Under the pieces are notes generated by a model. It was not told the origin of the DNA and made no database searches. It saw nothing but the letters and a program-made list of their open reading frames with translations. A stretch of DNA of 64,000 nucleotides from the NCBI GenBank assembly GCA_028279445.1, contig JANQNT010000008.1:94622-158621 (forward strand), written 5' to 3'. This DNA is from Tepidamorphaceae bacterium. Its GTDB lineage: Bacteria; Pseudomonadota; Alphaproteobacteria; Rhizobiales; Tepidamorphaceae. Position 1 is the stretch's first letter, and each line of letters starts with the position of its first letter. Positions 18,483-29,983 of the stretch are shown here, in pieces. The position numbers were made by a program, and so were the translations under genes.

Positions 18483-18911
18483 GTGTATCTCTGGATCAAG
18501 GCACTGCACGTCATCTCGGTCATCGCGTGGATGGCGGCATTGCTCTATCTGCCGAGATTGATGGTCTATCACTGCGAAGCGCAGAAAGGCTCGGAGCTAT
18601 CCGAGACCCTTAAGGTGATGGAACGGCGTCTGCTGAAGGCGATCATGACGCCGGCGATGATCGCAAGCTGGGTGTTTGGGCTGTGGCTTGTCTTCGGCTA
18701 TGTGAGCTTCCTGGGGTCGAGCGGCTGGCTGCATGCCAAGCTCGCGCTGGTGCTTGCCATGAGCGCCTTCCATGGCGTGGCTGTGCGATGGGTGAAGGAC
18801 TTCGCGGCGGATCGCAATACGCGCTCGCAGCGCTACTATCGGATCGCCAACGAAGTGCCCACCGTGCTGATGATCGCGGTGGTCATCCTGGTGGTGGTGA
18901 AGCCGTTCTGA
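18483..18911 (+). CDS. hemJ: Protoporphyrinogen IX oxidase HemJ
   Basis: Oxidises protoporphyrinogen IX in bacteria that lack HemG/HemY. The 142-aa membrane protein has four hydrophobic helices and a conserved His in the first helix region (IKALHVISVIAWMAALLYLPRL). It also has EAQKGSELSETLKVMERRLLKAIM, HAKLALVLAMSAFHG and RIANEVPTVLMIAVVILVVVKPF. It starts with GTG directly after the hemE stop, so the two are translationally coupled. Confidence 0.95.
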   Translation: MYLWIKALHVISVIAWMAALLYLPRLMVYHCEAQKGSELSETLKVMERRLLKAIMTPAMIASWVFGLWLVFGYVSFLGSSGWLHAKLALVLAMSAFHGVAVRWVKDFAADRNTRSQRYYRIANEVPTVLMIAVVILVVVKPF

Positions 18912-19174
18912 ACGGTGGGCTAATCGTGGGGCTTGATTGGCTCCCGGTGCGCGCGTATATGACGAACAGCCTTCCCACGTGATCCGGATTCGTTTGGCCC
19001 GCAGCGGCGCAAGACGGAAGCGTTGCGAGCGAATGCGGCGCGGGCCGCGTCAAGCCGACGTCTAAGTCCGATCATAATCCCGACACGCCTTGCTGGTTTC
19101 CTGACGAAGCCGCGATATTTCCCCATTCTCACCCCGTATCCCTGTTGCGCTGACGCCAGGCCGTGGAGCCGTTG

Positions 19175-20440
19175 ATGCCCGAAATGAAACTTCAGGAGCT
19201 GAAGAGCAAATCGCCAGCCGAGCTTTCGGCTTTCGCCGAGGACCTGGAGATCGAGAATGCCAGCACGCTGCGCAAGCAGGAGCTGATGTTCGCGATTCTC
19301 AAGGAGCTGGCAGCCCAGGATACGGAGATCATCGGTGAGGGCGTGGTCGAGGTGCTGCAGGACGGTTTCGGCTTTCTGCGCTCGCCGGACGCCAACTATC
19401 TGCCGGGCCCCGACGACATCTACGTCAGTCCGAGCCAGATCCGCCGGTTCTCGTTGCGCACCGGCGACACGGTCGAAGGTCAGATCAGAAGCCCGAAGGA
19501 TGGCGAGCGCTACTTCGCGCTGCTCAAGGTCAACGCCATCAATTTCGAGGACCCAGAGAAGGCCCGTCACAAGATTCACTTCGACAACCTGACGCCGCTT
19601 TATCCCGACGAGCGCTTCAACATGGAGCTTGCCGAACCGACATCGAAGGACATGTCGGCCCGGGTGATCGATCTGGTGGCCCCGCTCGGCAAGGGCCAGC
19701 GGGGGCTGATCACGGCACCGCCGCGCACCGGCAAGACGGTTATCCTGCAGAACATCGCCCACTCGATCACCACCAACCATCCGGAATGCTATCTGATCGT
19801 TTTGCTGATCGACGAGCGACCGGAGGAGGTCACCGACATGCAGCGCTCGGTGCGCGGCGAGGTGATCAGTTCGACCTTCGATGAACCCGCCGCACGTCAC
19901 GTGCAGGTGGCGGAGATGGTGATCGAGAAGGCCAAGCGGCTCGTCGAGCACGGTCGCGATGTGGTCATTCTGCTTGATTCGATCACCCGCCTGGGCCGTG
20001 CCTACAACACGGTCGTACCGTCGTCCGGCAAAGTGCTGACCGGCGGTGTCGATGCCAACGCGCTGCAGCGCCCGAAGCGCTTCTTCGGCGCGGCGCGCAA
20101 CATCGAGGAAGGCGGTTCGCTGACCATTATCGCCACGGCGCTGATCGATACCGGCAGCCGCATGGACGAGGTCATCTTCGAGGAATTCAAGGGCACCGGC
20201 AACTCGGAGATCATTCTGGACCGCAAGGTCTCCGACAAGCGCGTGTTCCCGTCGATCGACATCACCCGGTCGGGTACGCGCAAGGAAGAGCTGCTGGTGC
20301 CGGCTGGCGATCTGAAGAAGATCTATGTGCTGCGCCGCATTCTCACGCCGATGGGCACGGTGGATGCGATCGAGTTCCTGCTCGACAAGCTGCGCCAGAC
20401 CAAGGCGAACGAGGAGTTCTTCGAATCGATGAACACCTGA
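19175..20440 (+). CDS. rho: Transcription termination factor Rho
   Basis: Hexameric RNA helicase that terminates transcription. The 421-aa protein starts [20 protein letters not shown] (the N-terminal helical domain), then the RNA-binding OSB domain ([22 protein letters not shown]). Walker A is APPRTGKT, Walker [12 protein letters not shown], then the Q-loop/R-loop [21 protein letters not shown] chose the ATG at 19175 because GGAG stands 6 nt before it; a GTG at 19163 would add four residues. The upstream 263 nt are non-coding and could hold an autoregulatory leader, as known for rho in E. coli. Confidence 0.96.
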   Translation: MPEMKLQELKSKSPAELSAFAEDLEIENASTLRKQELMFAILKELAAQDTEIIGEGVVEVLQDGFGFLRSPDANYLPGPDDIYVSPSQIRRFSLRTGDTVEGQIRSPKDGERYFALLKVNAINFEDPEKARHKIHFDNLTPLYPDERFNMELAEPTSKDMSARVIDLVAPLGKGQRGLITAPPRTGKTVILQNIAHSITTNHPECYLIVLLIDERPEEVTDMQRSVRGEVISSTFDEPAARHVQVAEMVIEKAKRLVEHGRDVVILLDSITRLGRAYNTVVPSSGKVLTGGVDANALQRPKRFFGAARNIEEGGSLTIIATALIDTGSRMDEVIFEEFKGTGNSEIILDRKVSDKRVFPSIDITRSGTRKEELLVPAGDLKKIYVLRRILTPMGTVDAIEFLLDKLRQTKANEEFFESMNT

Positions 20441-20472
20441 CGGCGCACGCTGCGCCGGGGTGCGGTGGCCGG

Positions 20473-22464
20473 TCAGTCGGGAAGGATCGGGGATTCAACC
20501 TGGCTGTCCGCGCGCAGTTTCACCAGTTCTGAAACGATGTCCTGCGGATCGGCAATTGGCAGGGAACACTGCGTGCCGACGCAGACCACCGCGTGGGCCG
20601 GCTGGTCGCCGTCCCGCTTGTCGCTGCGTTCGATGACGAGGTTTGGCTCAGGCAGTGCAGCAAGCTCCGCGGCAAGAGAGTCAACCGCCTTGGCATCATC
20701 TCCTGCAATGAGGACATGGACCGGGGCCTCGGCGGCATCGAGCGCGGCGAACAGGCCGACATGAGCGGCGGGGTTTTCAAGCGCGGCGGCACCGAAGTTC
20801 TCGACAATCTGCAGCGCTTTTGAGCGCCAGGTTTCCTCGCCGGTGATGGTGGCCAGCAGGGCGCAGGTCTCTGCGGCGACGGCATTGGGATTGGGCACGG
20901 CATCGTCGTGGCCCGACAGGGTGCGTACGATGACGTCGCCGGCGTTGCGATGGGCCATGTGATAGGCGGGTGCCGATTCGCTGACGTAATGATCGTCGAG
21001 CGCCGCCATGTGCGCTCGTGCCCGGTCAAGATAGGCATCATCGCCGGTTGCCTGCTGCAAGGCGATCGCGGCGCGAGCGAGGTTGGCGTGGTCGCTGGCC
21101 AGGGCTGGCATGACGCGACGGTCCTCGCGGCTGGCGTGGGGGAGGTTGTCCGGATCGTCGGTGCTGATGGCGTCGTGGACGGAGCGGGCGCGCTCGACCC
21201 ATTCGGCGCGCTGGAGGATTTGCCCGGCGCGGGCGAGGCCCGAGACGGCGAGTGCGTTCCAGTCGGTCAGCACCTTGTCGTCGCGACCGGGTCGAATCCG
21301 CTTTTCGCGGGCAAGCCGCAGGGTATCGAGTTCGGCCTGGAAGTCGCGTTTTGCGAGTTCTGGCTGCATAACATGCAGCCGATTCGGGATCGAAACACCC
21401 TCCCAGTTGCCTTCGTTGGTGATGTCGTAGGTGGCGCAGAAGGCGTCCGCGTTTTCGCCCAAGACGGTGGAAACCTCGTCGCTGGTCCAGACGTAGAATT
21501 TCCCTTCAACGCCCTCGCTATCGGCGTCGAGGCTGGCTGCATAGGCTCCCGACGGCAGCAGCATCTCGCGGTCAAGCCAGCGAATCGTCTCTTCGATTCG
21601 AGCCCGGAACAGATCGTCTCCGCTCTCGCTCCAGGCGTAAGCGAGCAGCGGCAGCAGCAGGGCGTTGTCGTAGAGCATCTTCTCGAAGTGCGGCACCAGC
21701 CAGCGGGCATCGACGGCGTAGCGGGCGAAGCCCCCGCCGACATGATCGTAGATGCCGCCCTGGCAGATGCGCCGAAAGGTGTGGATGACGTGATCGCGCG
21801 CTGCTTCGTTGCCGGCGCGGGCATGGCGCCAGAGAAAGTCGATGATTGCCGCATTGGGGAACTTCGGCGCCTGACCGATACCGCCATTGACTGGGTCGGA
21901 GGCGGCGAGGAGGCGGGCGGCGAGCTGAGAGGAGAGCGGCGCGGGCAGCGCGGCGGCGCGCGGTGCGGCGTCTGCCTGCAGGCGGGAGAACAGCGCGGAG
22001 CGGTTCTTCTCAATCCGCTCGTCATTGCTTGCATAGAGCTCTGCGATCTGCGTCAGGATTTCGGGAAAGCCCGGCCTGCCGTATCGCGGCTCGGGGGGAA
22101 AGTACGTACCGCCCCAGAAGGGCCGCGCGTCGCTGTCGAGGAACATGGTTAACGGCCATCCGCCCTGCTGACCCATCATGTGCAGCGCGGACATGTAGAT
22201 CTGGTCGATATCTGGCCGTTCCTCGCGGTCGACCTTGATGTTGATGAAATGCTCGTTCATCACATCGGCGATCGCGTCGCTCTCGAAGCTCTCGTGGGCC
22301 ATGACATGGCACCAGTGGCAGGCGGCGTAACCGATGGACAGCAGGATCGGTTTGCCGGTCTTCTGTGCTTCTGCAAGCGCCTCCGGCGACCATGGCCACC
22401 AGTGGACCGGATTGTCCTTGTGTTGCAAAAGATAGGGGCTGGCGGAATCGGCAAGACGGTTCAT
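20473..22464 (-). CDS. DUF255 thioredoxin-fold / alpha,alpha-toroid protein (YyaL/Spermatogenesis-associated 20-like)
   Basis: A 663-aa protein. The N-terminal 150 residues are a thioredoxin fold with a CHWC motif (IGYAACHWCHVMAHESFES) typical of DUF255. The rest looks like an (alpha/alpha) toroid of the glycosidase or N-acylglucosamine-epimerase type (GGIYDHVGGGFARYAVD; VPHFEKMLYDNALLL; LDADSEGVEGKFYVWT; KVLTDWNALAVSGLARAG). The biochemical role is not established for the family. The start at 22464 was chosen because MNRLADSASPYLLQHKDNPVHWW is the family N-terminus; codons further upstream run antisense to mnmE. It is the only leftward gene between oriC and parB. Confidence 0.93.
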   Translation of the reverse strand: MNRLADSASPYLLQHKDNPVHWWPWSPEALAEAQKTGKPILLSIGYAACHWCHVMAHESFESDAIADVMNEHFINIKVDREERPDIDQIYMSALHMMGQQGGWPLTMFLDSDARPFWGGTYFPPEPRYGRPGFPEILTQIAELYASNDERIEKNRSALFSRLQADAAPRAAALPAPLSSQLAARLLAASDPVNGGIGQAPKFPNAAIIDFLWRHARAGNEAARDHVIHTFRRICQGGIYDHVGGGFARYAVDARWLVPHFEKMLYDNALLLPLLAYAWSESGDDLFRARIEETIRWLDREMLLPSGAYAASLDADSEGVEGKFYVWTSDEVSTVLGENADAFCATYDITNEGNWEGVSIPNRLHVMQPELAKRDFQAELDTLRLAREKRIRPGRDDKVLTDWNALAVSGLARAGQILQRAEWVERARSVHDAISTDDPDNLPHASREDRRVMPALASDHANLARAAIALQQATGDDAYLDRARAHMAALDDHYVSESAPAYHMAHRNAGDVIVRTLSGHDDAVPNPNAVAAETCALLATITGEETWRSKALQIVENFGAAALENPAAHVGLFAALDAAEAPVHVLIAGDDAKAVDSLAAELAALPEPNLVIERSDKRDGDQPAHAVVCVGTQCSLPIADPQDIVSELVKLRADSQVESPILPD

Positions 22465-22563
22465 GGCAGGGTCCGTGGGTCGGCGGGAAAATGTATCTTG
22501 GCAGTAACTAGGGTTGGGAGCCGGGCGCGGGGAGAGCGGCTGTGAAATCTGCCGTGCCGGGAA

Positions 22564-23937
22564 ATGTTGTCGATGGCTGAGGAGACGATCTTTGCCCTGT
22601 CGAGTGGTGCCGGCAAGTGCGGCGTTGCGGTTATCAGGGTGAGTGGTCCAGGAGCGCGATTCGCGCTCGAAACGATGGCCGGTCGGCCACCGGCCCCCAG
22701 GCAGGCGACCGTGCGTGCGATTCGGAACCGCAATGGTGAAATCCTGGACCGCGCGTTGGTCCTGTGGTTGCCGGCGCCGCACAGCTTCACGGGCGAGGAT
22801 ATGGCGGAGTTCCATGTGCATGGCGGTCGGGCGGTTTTGGCGGCCGTTCTCGACGAGCTCGCCGGGTTGCCCGACTTCCGGCCGGCCGATGCGGGGGAGT
22901 TCACGCGACGTGCGTTCGTCGGCGGAAAGCTCGACCTGACGGCAGTCGAGGGGCTCGCCGACCTCATCGACGCGGAAACCGAGGCGCAGCGGCGTGCGGC
23001 GCTGCGTCAGGCGGATGGTGCGCTGGACGCGCTTTATGGCGACTGGCGGGTGCAGGTGTTGGCACTTCGGGCACTGGCGGAAGCGGCCATCGATTTCATC
23101 GACGAGGACGATGTGCCGACAGATGCCGTGGAGCAGATCGGCACGGGGCTTTCGGCGTTGATCCCGGCATTGGCCGATCATCTGGATCGCGGCGCGCGGT
23201 CGCAGCGTTTGCGGGACGGCGTGATGGTTGCCGTGGTCGGCGCGCCGAATGCGGGAAAGTCATCGCTGGTCAATGCGCTTGCCGGCCGTGACGTGGCGAT
23301 TGTCGATGCGGAGGCAGGCACAACGCGGGACGTGATCGAAGTGCGGCTCGATCTGGCCGGCGTACCGGTGTCGTTGATCGACACGGCCGGGATACGCGAA
23401 ACCGGCTCGCGCGTGGAGGCGGAAGGTATCCGTCGTGCACGGGACGCGATGGGAAGGGCTGATCTGGCGATCGAGCTGATCGATTCGTCTGCGATACAAC
23501 AACATGTGAGAGAGGAACAGGAGAACAGAATCGGGGATAGCGGGGAGAACGTTGAGTGCTGGCGGATCTTGTCGAAATCGGATCTGGCGACAGATGCCTC
23601 GTGTGATGTTGGCGGATCGGGATCCACGTTCCGGCACGCCATTTCGGTACATACCGGCGCAGGCGTCGATGCGTTGCTTGGGGACCTGACGGATTTCGTT
23701 GCAGACCGGGCGGGTCTGACGGAATCGGCCGGCATGACGCGGGCGCGCCATCGCGCCGGGGTCTCCGCGGCCCACCGGAACCTGTTGCGGGCGGTTGAGG
23801 TTTGTGACATCGCTTCGCTGGAACTGTGCGCCGAGGAGTTGCGCGCCGCTGGCGACGCATTGGGCCGGCTGACCGGCGCAATCGACAGCGAAGAGGTGCT
23901 TGGCGAGATATTCTCGTCCTTCTGCATCGGCAAGTAG
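22564..23937 (+). CDS. mnmE: tRNA modification GTPase MnmE
   Basis: With MnmG it installs the 5-carboxymethylaminomethyl group on U34 of certain tRNAs. The 457-aa protein has the tetrahydrofolate-binding domain ([37 protein letters not shown]), an inserted G domain ([24 protein letters not shown]) and the C-terminal FCIGK. The usual NKxD of the G domain is less clear: SKSDL is at the expected place. The start may be 9 nt downstream ([10 protein letters not shown]). It is followed by parS and mnmG. Confidence 0.95.
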   Translation: MLSMAEETIFALSSGAGKCGVAVIRVSGPGARFALETMAGRPPAPRQATVRAIRNRNGEILDRALVLWLPAPHSFTGEDMAEFHVHGGRAVLAAVLDELAGLPDFRPADAGEFTRRAFVGGKLDLTAVEGLADLIDAETEAQRRAALRQADGALDALYGDWRVQVLALRALAEAAIDFIDEDDVPTDAVEQIGTGLSALIPALADHLDRGARSQRLRDGVMVAVVGAPNAGKSSLVNALAGRDVAIVDAEAGTTRDVIEVRLDLAGVPVSLIDTAGIRETGSRVEAEGIRRARDAMGRADLAIELIDSSAIQQHVREEQENRIGDSGENVECWRILSKSDLATDASCDVGGSGSTFRHAISVHTGAGVDALLGDLTDFVADRAGLTESAGMTRARHRAGVSAAHRNLLRAVEVCDIASLELCAEELRAAGDALGRLTGAIDSEEVLGEIFSSFCIGK

Positions 23938-23955
23938 GCGGGCAACACGCGAGGC

Positions 23956-23971
23956 TGTTTCACGTGAAACA
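23956..23971. promoter_or_regulatory. parS site 1
   Basis: TGTTTCACGTGAAACA, a perfect 16-bp ParB-binding palindrome. It spans the mnmE-mnmG gap, and the likely GTG start of mnmG is inside it. It lies about 6.7 kb from the middle of oriC, close to the spacing known in Caulobacter. Confidence 0.95.
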
Positions 23972-25853
23972 GGGCAGATACGGCGACACACAACACAGGC
24001 GTTTCGACGTCATTGTGGTGGGCGGCGGCCATGCGGGCGTCGAGGCCGCCGCTGCCGCTGCGCGCCTGGGCGCTGAAACGGCGCTGGTCACGCATGACCC
24101 CGACACCATCGGGGTGATGTCGTGCAACCCGGCCATCGGCGGGGTTGGCAAGGGACATCTGGTGCGGGAGATCGATGCGCTCGACGGGTTGATGGGGCGG
24201 GTTGCCGACAAGGCCGGCGTTCAGTTCCGGGTGCTCAATCGGCGTAAGGGCCCGGCGGTGCATGGTCCGCGCGCCCAGATGGACCGCAAGCTCTATCGCC
24301 TGGCGATGCAGGAGGCGGTGGCGGAACAGCGCGGGTTGACCGTGATCTCTGGCGAGGCCGTCGACTTCCTGCGTGATGGCGCGGATATCGGCGGAATCGT
24401 GTTGGCGGAGGGAACCGTGTTGTCGGCGCCGGCGACGGTTCTGACGACGGGGACTTTCCTGCGCGGCGTCATTCATATGGGCGAGCGGCAGATCGAGGCC
24501 GGCCGCGATGGCGCGGCGCCGGCGGTGCGGTTGGCACATGCGTTGGACGCGCTTGGCTTCCGGCTCGGGCGATTGAAAACCGGCACGCCGCCGCGGCTGG
24601 ACGGACGGACGATCGATTGGGATCGGCTCGAAGCGCAGCCCGGTGATGATCCGCCGGTTGCCTTCAGCGAGCTGACGGATGCGATCACGACGCCGCAGAT
24701 TTCCTGCCACATCACGCACACCAATCCGCAGACCCATGCAATCATTGCGGAAAACGCCGATTCGGCTCCGGTTCATTCAGGCCAGATCGACGGTGCGGGA
24801 CCGCGATACTGCCCCTCCATCGAGGACAAGGTGGCCCGTTTTGCGGACCGGGCGCGGCATCAGGTGTTTCTCGAGCCGGAGGGGCTCGACGATGACACGG
24901 TCTATCCCAATGGTATTTCCACGTCGCTCGATCCCGCCTTACAGGATGCGTTCGTTCGCACCATCGTTGGACTTGAGCGGGTGGAGATTCGCAAACACGG
25001 CTATGCGATCGAATACGACTACGTCGATCCGCGCGAGTTGCACGGGACGTTGGAAACAATGCTGCATCCCCGCCTTTTCCTGGCCGGGCAGATCAATGGC
25101 ACCACGGGATACGAGGAGGCAGCCGCGCAGGGGCTGATCGCCGGTCTGAATGCGGCGCGCAAGGCCGCCGGCCGGGACGGCCATGTATTTGACCGGGCGG
25201 ATGGGTATCTCGGCGTCATGGTCGACGATCTGACCACGCGCGGAGTGGCCGAGCCGTATCGCATGTTCACCTCGCGCGCCGAGTTCCGGCTTTCGCTGCG
25301 CGCCGACAATGCAGACCAGCGATTGACCGGGATGGGTATCTCCTTGGGCATCGTGGGGCGTGAACGCGCAAATCGATTCGCAGCCAAAACGAACGTGCTT
25401 GAATCGGCGCGGACAGTGCTTGCGTCCCATGCGCTCTCGCCGGACGAAGCGCAACGGGTAGGCCTTTCGGTGAACCGGGATGGTATCCGGCGATCCGCGT
25501 TTGAGCTTCTGGCCTATCCCGGTGTGGACATTGCGCGGCTGACGGCGGTCTGGCCGCAGCTTGGCGCCATCGACCCTTCGGTGCGGGGGCTGCTTGAAAC
25601 CGAGGCGCGTTACGCGAGCTATCTCGCCCGGCAGGATTTGGATGTGGAACGTTTCCGTCGTGACGAGGGCTGTGCGATTCCACCCAGTTTCGACTATGCC
25701 GACCTGCCGGGTCTGTCGAACGAGATGCGGGAGAAGTTCGAGCGGGCGCGGCCGGCGACCGTCGGCCAGGCCTCGCGGATCGATGGAGTGACGCCGGCGG
25801 CGCTGATGCTGGTCGCGGCCCATGCCAGGCGGACCGACCGGACCGCCGGGTGA
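23964..25853 (+). CDS. mnmG: tRNA uridine-5-carboxymethylaminomethyl modification enzyme MnmG
   Basis: FAD enzyme that pairs with MnmE. The Rossmann FAD motif is [23 protein letters not shown], followed by [23 protein letters not shown] and the [11 protein letters not shown] and [13 protein letters not shown] blocks. I chose the GTG at 23964: it gives 629 aa, the same as E. coli MnmG, with GAGG 9 nt upstream. The nearest in-frame ATG lies far back inside mnmE. Placing the start codon within parS means the ParB site and the translation start share bases. The stop overlaps rsmG (GTGA). Confidence 0.92.
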   Translation: MKQGRYGDTQHRRFDVIVVGGGHAGVEAAAAAARLGAETALVTHDPDTIGVMSCNPAIGGVGKGHLVREIDALDGLMGRVADKAGVQFRVLNRRKGPAVHGPRAQMDRKLYRLAMQEAVAEQRGLTVISGEAVDFLRDGADIGGIVLAEGTVLSAPATVLTTGTFLRGVIHMGERQIEAGRDGAAPAVRLAHALDALGFRLGRLKTGTPPRLDGRTIDWDRLEAQPGDDPPVAFSELTDAITTPQISCHITHTNPQTHAIIAENADSAPVHSGQIDGAGPRYCPSIEDKVARFADRARHQVFLEPEGLDDDTVYPNGISTSLDPALQDAFVRTIVGLERVEIRKHGYAIEYDYVDPRELHGTLETMLHPRLFLAGQINGTTGYEEAAAQGLIAGLNAARKAAGRDGHVFDRADGYLGVMVDDLTTRGVAEPYRMFTSRAEFRLSLRADNADQRLTGMGISLGIVGRERANRFAAKTNVLESARTVLASHALSPDEAQRVGLSVNRDGIRRSAFELLAYPGVDIARLTAVWPQLGAIDPSVRGLLETEARYASYLARQDLDVERFRRDEGCAIPPSFDYADLPGLSNEMREKFERARPATVGQASRIDGVTPAALMLVAAHARRTDRTAG

Positions 25854-26551
25854 ACGCGCGTACGGCAACCGACCGCATCGCGGCCGAAAGGCTGCTCGAC
25901 GGTCATGTCGCTGTTTCACGTGAAACATGGGGGCGGCTGGAAGTGTTTGTGGCGCTGCTGGAGCGCTGGCAGTCGGCGCAGAACCTGGTCGGCGCACGGA
26001 CGCTGGAGACCGTCTGGACCCGGCATGTCGCCGACAGCCTGCAGGCTGTTCCGCTGCTGGGCGGCGCCTGTGTCATCGCCGATCTGGGCTCGGGCGCGGG
26101 GTTTCCCGGCTTGGTTGTCGCCATCGCATGTGCCGAGCGCACGGCGTCCGATCGTCCCCAGGTGCATCTGATCGAAAGCAACAAGCGCAAGGCCGCATTC
26201 CTGCAAACGGTGGCGCGGGAAACCGGCGTCAACGTCGTCGTGCATGCCTGTCGGGCGGAGGGGGCGCTGAGCGAGCTGGCAGAGAACCCCACCGGGGTCG
26301 ACCTGGTCACCGCGCGGGCGCTGGCGCCGTTCGATGAACTCCTTGAGCTTGCAGAACCGGCCTTGTCGCGCGGCGCGGCCGCCCTTTTCCACAAGGGTCG
26401 CGGCAGCGAACTGGAACTGGCGCAGGCAAGTCGGTATTGGAACTTCGAGGTCACGCGCATGCGGAGCCTGGTCTCTTCGGACAGCGTCATTTTGCGTCTC
26501 GCCAAAGTCGCGCGACTCACAGAAACTGTTGTCAATGACGCGCCCGGTTGA
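25850..26551 (+). CDS. rsmG: 16S rRNA (guanine527-N7)-methyltransferase RsmG
   Basis: Methylates G527 of 16S rRNA using AdoMet; loss gives low-level streptomycin resistance in other bacteria. The 233-aa protein has the motifs [23 protein letters not shown] (AdoMet site), [16 protein letters not shown] and [16 protein letters not shown]. It starts with GTG overlapping the mnmG stop by 4 nt. The second parS site lies in its codons 21-26. Confidence 0.94.
   Translation: MNARTATDRIAAERLLDGHVAVSRETWGRLEVFVALLERWQSAQNLVGARTLETVWTRHVADSLQAVPLLGGACVIADLGSGAGFPGLVVAIACAERTASDRPQVHLIESNKRKAAFLQTVARETGVNVVVHACRAEGALSELAENPTGVDLVTARALAPFDELLELAEPALSRGAAALFHKGRGSELELAQASRYWNFEVTRMRSLVSSDSVILRLAKVARLTETVVNDAPG
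25912..25927. promoter_or_regulatory. parS site 2, inside rsmG
   Basis: TGTTTCACGTGAAACA again, identical to site 1 and 1,956 nt away, here read through as codons for VSRET in rsmG. Two identical sites flanking mnmG give ParB a nucleation zone just before parAB. Confidence 0.95.
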
Positions 26552-26599
26552 TTACGGCGGCGCGAGGGCTTCGAACACCGCCCGGGACGAGGTAGAGGC

Positions 26600-27388
<789 letters not shown>

Positions 27389-27460
27389 GCGCGAGAAAAC
27401 GATTCGCATCCGTCATGATGTCCCCGAAACGATTGACGGTGAGCACGAGAGGATAACGAT

Positions 27461-28342
27461 ATGGGGGCCGAAAACGCCAGGGATCAAAGGCTTGGACGCG
27501 GGCTTGCCGCGCTGATCGGCGATGTCGACACCAGCGAAGTGAGGGCGCTTGAGCACGCGCGTAGCCAGCGGCGCATACCCATTGAGCTGATCGCTGCGAA
27601 CCCGCGCAACCCGCGGCAGGATTTTGGCGAGGACGACCTGCAGGATCTGGTCAACTCGGTGCTGGAGAAGGGCGTGGTCCAGCCGCTGATCGTGCGGACT
27701 TCGCCGGCGGACGCGCGCCGCTACGAACTGATCGCCGGCGAGCGCCGCTGGCGGGCGGCGCAACGCGCCGGCCTCCACGAGGTGCCATGCGTCGTCCATG
27801 AGGTGGATGACCGCGAGGCGCTGGAACTGGCCATCATCGAGAACGTGCAGCGCGCCGATCTCAATCCGCTGGAAGAGGCGCTGGGGTACCGGCAGCTTTC
27901 CGACGATTACGGATACAGCCAGAACGATCTGGCCAAGGTGATCGGCAAGAGCCGCAGCCATGTGGCCAACAGCCTGCGGCTGCTGGGCCTGCCCGATGAC
28001 GTCAAGCAGATGATGCGCGAGGGCAAGCTGACCGCTGGCCATGCGCGCACGCTGATCACGCTGCCCGACCCGTCCGCCGCGGCGCGGCGGATCGTGGAAG
28101 GTGGCCTGTCGGTGCGCCAGGCGGAAGCCGCGGGCAACCGCAAGGCACCGCAGCGCAAGGGTCTTGCCAAGGCGCCTGCGAAGGACACCGACACGTTGGC
28201 GCTGGAAAAGCGCTTGAGCGATGTGCTCGGATACACGGTTTCCGTCGCGCATGGCGATGGCGGTGGCGAGGTGCGTATCCGCTACAAGAGCCTCGAGCAG
28301 CTTGATGAAATCTGCCGGCGGCTTGAGCGTTCGCCCGACTAG
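27461..28342 (+). CDS. parB: Chromosome partitioning protein ParB
   Basis: CTP-dependent DNA clamp that loads at parS. The 293-aa protein has RLGRGLAALIGD (ParA-contacting N-terminus), the CTPase motifs (ANPRNPRQDF; ELIAGERRWRAA; ENVQRADLNPLEEA), a helix-turn-helix (YSQNDLAKVIGKSRSHVANSLRLLGLP) and a C-terminal dimerisation domain ending CRRLERSPD. It is 72 nt downstream of parA in the same operon; both parS sites are upstream. Confidence 0.97.
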   Translation: MGAENARDQRLGRGLAALIGDVDTSEVRALEHARSQRRIPIELIAANPRNPRQDFGEDDLQDLVNSVLEKGVVQPLIVRTSPADARRYELIAGERRWRAAQRAGLHEVPCVVHEVDDREALELAIIENVQRADLNPLEEALGYRQLSDDYGYSQNDLAKVIGKSRSHVANSLRLLGLPDDVKQMMREGKLTAGHARTLITLPDPSAAARRIVEGGLSVRQAEAAGNRKAPQRKGLAKAPAKDTDTLALEKRLSDVLGYTVSVAHGDGGGEVRIRYKSLEQLDEICRRLERSPD

Positions 28343-28353
28343 GGTCAGGACCC
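28342..28353. repeat. GGGTC-GGACCC short palindrome
   Basis: GGGTCAGGACCC begins at the last base of the parB stop codon, between the convergent parB and holA stops. Related palindromes occur at 41048, 52716 and 63716. Confidence 0.5.
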
Positions 28354-28369
28354 CAGAGTTCCGCTTTCG

Positions 28370-29383
28370 TTAGCCCCGCGCCCGCGCACCGCGCGCCAGT
28401 GTCAGGATCAGCCGGCTGGCCAGCTCGCCTTGCAGGTGCTGGTTGCGCCGTGCGGCTGAATCGCTCGCCAGGATGTGATTGAGGGCCCGTTCGATGGTTG
28501 GCAGGCGCCAGCCGGTAAGCTGACGCTTGAAGGCGCCTTGCCGTTTGAAGAACACCGGCGGGCGAAGCGTACGCATGGCGGCCTCGGCCGTGGCGCCGTT
28601 CTCCACCGCGACACGCGCGGTACGCAATTGCTCGAAATGCCGGCCAAGCGCGGCCAGGACGGCCTGCACCGGCGTCCCGGCGGCAATCGCGCGCTGCAGG
28701 ATCGAGTCCGCGGTCGCCGCGTCGCCGAGCGCCACTGCGTCGATTGCCTCGTCCAGCAGAAGTGTCGAGGCATCGCCGCAAATGGTCGTGACATCGGCCA
28801 GCGTGATGACTTCTTGGCCGGCGCAATAATCGCGCAGCTTGTCGATCTCGCCACGGCTGGCCAAGCGATCTCCGCCAATCAGCGCGCCCAGGGCCTCGCG
28901 CGCCTCCGGCTCGATGCGCTGACCGGTCTCCCGCAGCATCTCATCGATCAGAGCGGACAGGTCGGCGCTGCTGTCGGCATAGCAGGGTAGCGCCACTGTG
29001 TCGTCACGCGCCTCGGCGAGCTTGCGCAGGCTGGCGGAGGGCTTGAGATCGGCCGCCTCCGCGACAACGGGCGCTGCGGCGGACTGCTCGATGACGGCTT
29101 CGAGCACCGCGGTCAGGGGGTTCGACGCACCCCTTAGGTGGATGATCTGCTGGCCGCCGAACAGCGACAGGGATGTGGCCGCGTCGTACAGCGCGCCGGG
29201 CTCCTGCGTGGTGGCATCGAAGGGTTCGACGTCGCCGCCATGCAGTTCGGCGAGAGCCTTCGCCAGCAATCGCGCGCGTTCGCTGACCAGCCCGGTGTCC
29301 GGGCCGTAAACAAGGGCAAAGCGTGTGGCCGCGTCGGGTTTGGCGACGAAACGCGCGATCGCCTTGCCCTTCAGCGCGACCAT
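28370..29383 (-). CDS. holA: DNA polymerase III delta subunit
   Basis: Clamp-loader subunit that opens the sliding clamp. The 337-aa protein has the N-terminal FALVYGPDTGLVSERARLLAKAL (a P-loop-like fold without a working Walker A, as expected for delta). LFGGQQIIHLRG, VALPCYADSSADLSALI, ASRGEIDKLRDYCAG and the C-terminal LRPPVFFKRQGAFKRQLTGW follow. It sits 15 nt after lptE in a leuS-lptE-holA transcription unit, an order also found in other Rhizobiales. Confidence 0.94.
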   Translation of the reverse strand: MVALKGKAIARFVAKPDAATRFALVYGPDTGLVSERARLLAKALAELHGGDVEPFDATTQEPGALYDAATSLSLFGGQQIIHLRGASNPLTAVLEAVIEQSAAAPVVAEAADLKPSASLRKLAEARDDTVALPCYADSSADLSALIDEMLRETGQRIEPEAREALGALIGGDRLASRGEIDKLRDYCAGQEVITLADVTTICGDASTLLLDEAIDAVALGDAATADSILQRAIAAGTPVQAVLAALGRHFEQLRTARVAVENGATAEAAMRTLRPPVFFKRQGAFKRQLTGWRLPTIERALNHILASDSAARRNQHLQGELASRLILTLARGARARG

Positions 29384-29398
29384 CGGCCCGTGTCGGTC

Positions 29399-29983
29399 TC
29401 AGCTATTGGCCGCGAACCAGGCGGCCAGTTCAGTGCGGATCGAGTCGGCGGCTTCCGTCGCGGCGCGGTCCTCGGCGTCGAGCTCGGCGCGATCGGCGGC
29501 AAACGCCTGGTCGGAAATCTCGATCGCCGCGATCCGCTGCACCGTCCCGGATGTCAGCGGTTCGCTGTCTCCGGTGCGAAACAGGTCGTAGCTCACCGTT
29601 AGCGTCACCAGCCGGCCGGTGGAGCGATTGACCTCCGGCCGCACAAGCAGGCTCTCGGCGACACTCTGCACGCGCAGCGTCAGCGTATAGGCATCGTCGG
29701 ATGTGCCCGAGGGCGTTGCACCGCCGCCGAGGCGAAACAGCAGCTCATTGCGCAGCTTCTGGCCAACGCGCTCGGCCTGGGGCTGTACGGCGACGCGGGC
29801 CAGTTCGGTGGCGACCGCTCCTGAAACCGCGGGGCCGAAAGCCGCCGTGCCGCCTCCGCCATACAGCGGCCTGACATCAGAGCAGCCTGCCAACGCCAGC
29901 GCTGTCGCCAGCAACGCGATCGTTGTCCGATGGCGCATCCGCACGCCGGGATGCCGGCCCGAGATCAGCTCACGCAACGACAT
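29399..29983 (-). CDS. lptE: LPS-assembly lipoprotein LptE
   Basis: Outer-membrane lipoprotein that plugs the LptD barrel in lipopolysaccharide export. The 194-aa protein has a signal peptide with lipobox LALAGC (Cys about residue 34), then [22 protein letters not shown] and YTLTLRV... [18 protein letters not shown], the LptE pattern. I prefer the ATG at 29983, overlapping leuS by 14 nt, since AGAGGA lies 6 nt upstream; an ATG at 29938 ([10 protein letters not shown]) would give a shorter signal peptide. Confidence 0.9.
   Translation of the reverse strand: MSLRELISGRHPGVRMRHRTTIALLATALALAGCSDVRPLYGGGGTAAFGPAVSGAVATELARVAVQPQAERVGQKLRNELLFRLGGGATPSGTSDDAYTLTLRVQSVAESLLVRPEVNRSTGRLVTLTVSYDLFRTGDSEPLTSGTVQRIAAIEISDQAFAADRAELDAEDRAATEAADSIRTELAAWFAANS

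Noticed and set aside
18920..19951. Large leftward ORF opposite rho and its leader
   Set aside because: Composition is His/Arg/Gly-rich with no domain; rho on the other strand explains the open frame.
22146..22160. TTAA-containing sequence inside the DUF255 gene as a CtrA site
   Set aside because: Only one half-site is present (TTAACGGCCAT, no second TTAA) and it is within coding DNA.
22465..23181. Leftward extension of the DUF255 reading frame to 902 codons
   Set aside because: The extra codons run antisense to mnmE and the DUF255 N-terminus (MNRLADSASPYLLQHKDNP) begins at 22464.
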